A stretch of DNA of 13,752 nt from Timburyella sp030842085 (lineage in GTDB: Bacteria > Bacillota > Clostridia > Oscillospirales > Acutalibacteraceae), in NCBI GenBank assembly GCA_030842085.1, contig JAUUSE010000047.1, positions 1-13,752 on the forward strand, given 5' to 3'. The translations under genes were made by a program, and so were the position numbers. Shown one piece after another: positions 13,691-13,752 of the stretch. Every line of letters starts with the position of its first letter. Position 1 is the stretch's first letter. The notes under the pieces were generated by a model that worked only from the letters and a program-made list of their open reading frames with translations, ran no database searches and was not told the origin of the DNA.

Positions 13691-13752
13691 ACGGCTTGCT
13701 CCTCGTATAATAGATTTACGGTGTTTTTAGTAAGGACACCGTATGAAAAACT
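13687..13752 (-). CDS. 3' end of an upstream gene, partial
   Basis: The last 21 codons of an open frame that enters from the right edge and stops at TGA (13687-13689), overlapping the recombinase ATG by two bases as ATGA. The tail reads VLTKNTVNLLYEEQAV. I do not recognise it. The evidence is the stop/start overlap and the recombinase ribosome site lying within the frame (GAG GAG codons). Serine recombinase operons often carry small proteins or a second recombinase here. The frame is too short to be sure. Confidence 0.45.
   Translation of the reverse strand, partial: SFSYGVLTKNTVNLLYEEQAV
13717..13743. repeat. Inverted repeat upstream of the recombinase
   Basis: TACGGTGT (13717-13724) and ACACCGTA (13736-13743), a perfect 8-bp inverted repeat with an 11-nt spacer, inside the partial upstream frame and 27 bp from the recombinase start. 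It may be an operator, an RNA hairpin or chance. Confidence 0.4.

Overview
The window is chromosomal DNA from a low-to-moderate GC anaerobic member of the Clostridia (Bacillota), probably a gut-type lineage. This rests on AGGAGG-type ribosome binding sites, A/T-rich spacers with intrinsic terminators, a class II tRNA-Ser with encoded CCA, pyruvate phosphate dikinase, a DUF368 membrane protein, and a serine recombinase of the kind common in Firmicutes mobile elements. The genus cannot be read from the sequence.

Layout. Positions 1-2800 hold a DUF368/PopT-type undecaprenyl-phosphate translocase (+) with a clear terminator, then a CCA tRNA nucleotidyltransferase (-). murC (+) diverges from cca across a 325-bp spacer. 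A tRNA-Ser(GCU) follows with a consensus promoter and its own terminator. Next comes an unnamed 181-aa helical protein (+) preceded by a long leader with possible RNA structure. ppdK (-) follows, with a good promoter, an inverted repeat just upstream of the -35, and two tandem terminators. A 672-bp gene-free stretch upstream of ppdK contains two strong hairpins, each followed by a copy of a near-perfect 21-bp direct repeat.

The right third reads entirely on the minus strand and looks accessory: a DUF2971 gene broken by one frameshift, a two-gene NHEJ operon (ku then a ligase-only ligD, overlapping by ATGA), and a 550-aa large serine recombinase whose start overlaps the end of another gene running off the window edge. 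The recombinase probably marks one end of a mobile element extending beyond the right edge; I could not define an att site.

How the genes work together: PopT-like translocase (lipid carrier recycling) and MurC (UDP-MurNAc-L-Ala synthesis) both serve peptidoglycan synthesis but are not in one operon. cca and tRNA-Ser serve translation. PPDK links pyruvate and PEP in anaerobic carbon metabolism. Ku and LigD form a minimal double-strand-break repair pair; a sigma-G-like promoter with an overlapping inverted repeat may tie it to spores, as in Bacillus subtilis. I found no clearly new multi-gene system. The least explained items are the 181-aa protein with its leader, the hairpin/direct-repeat region upstream of ppdK, and the ku promoter region.
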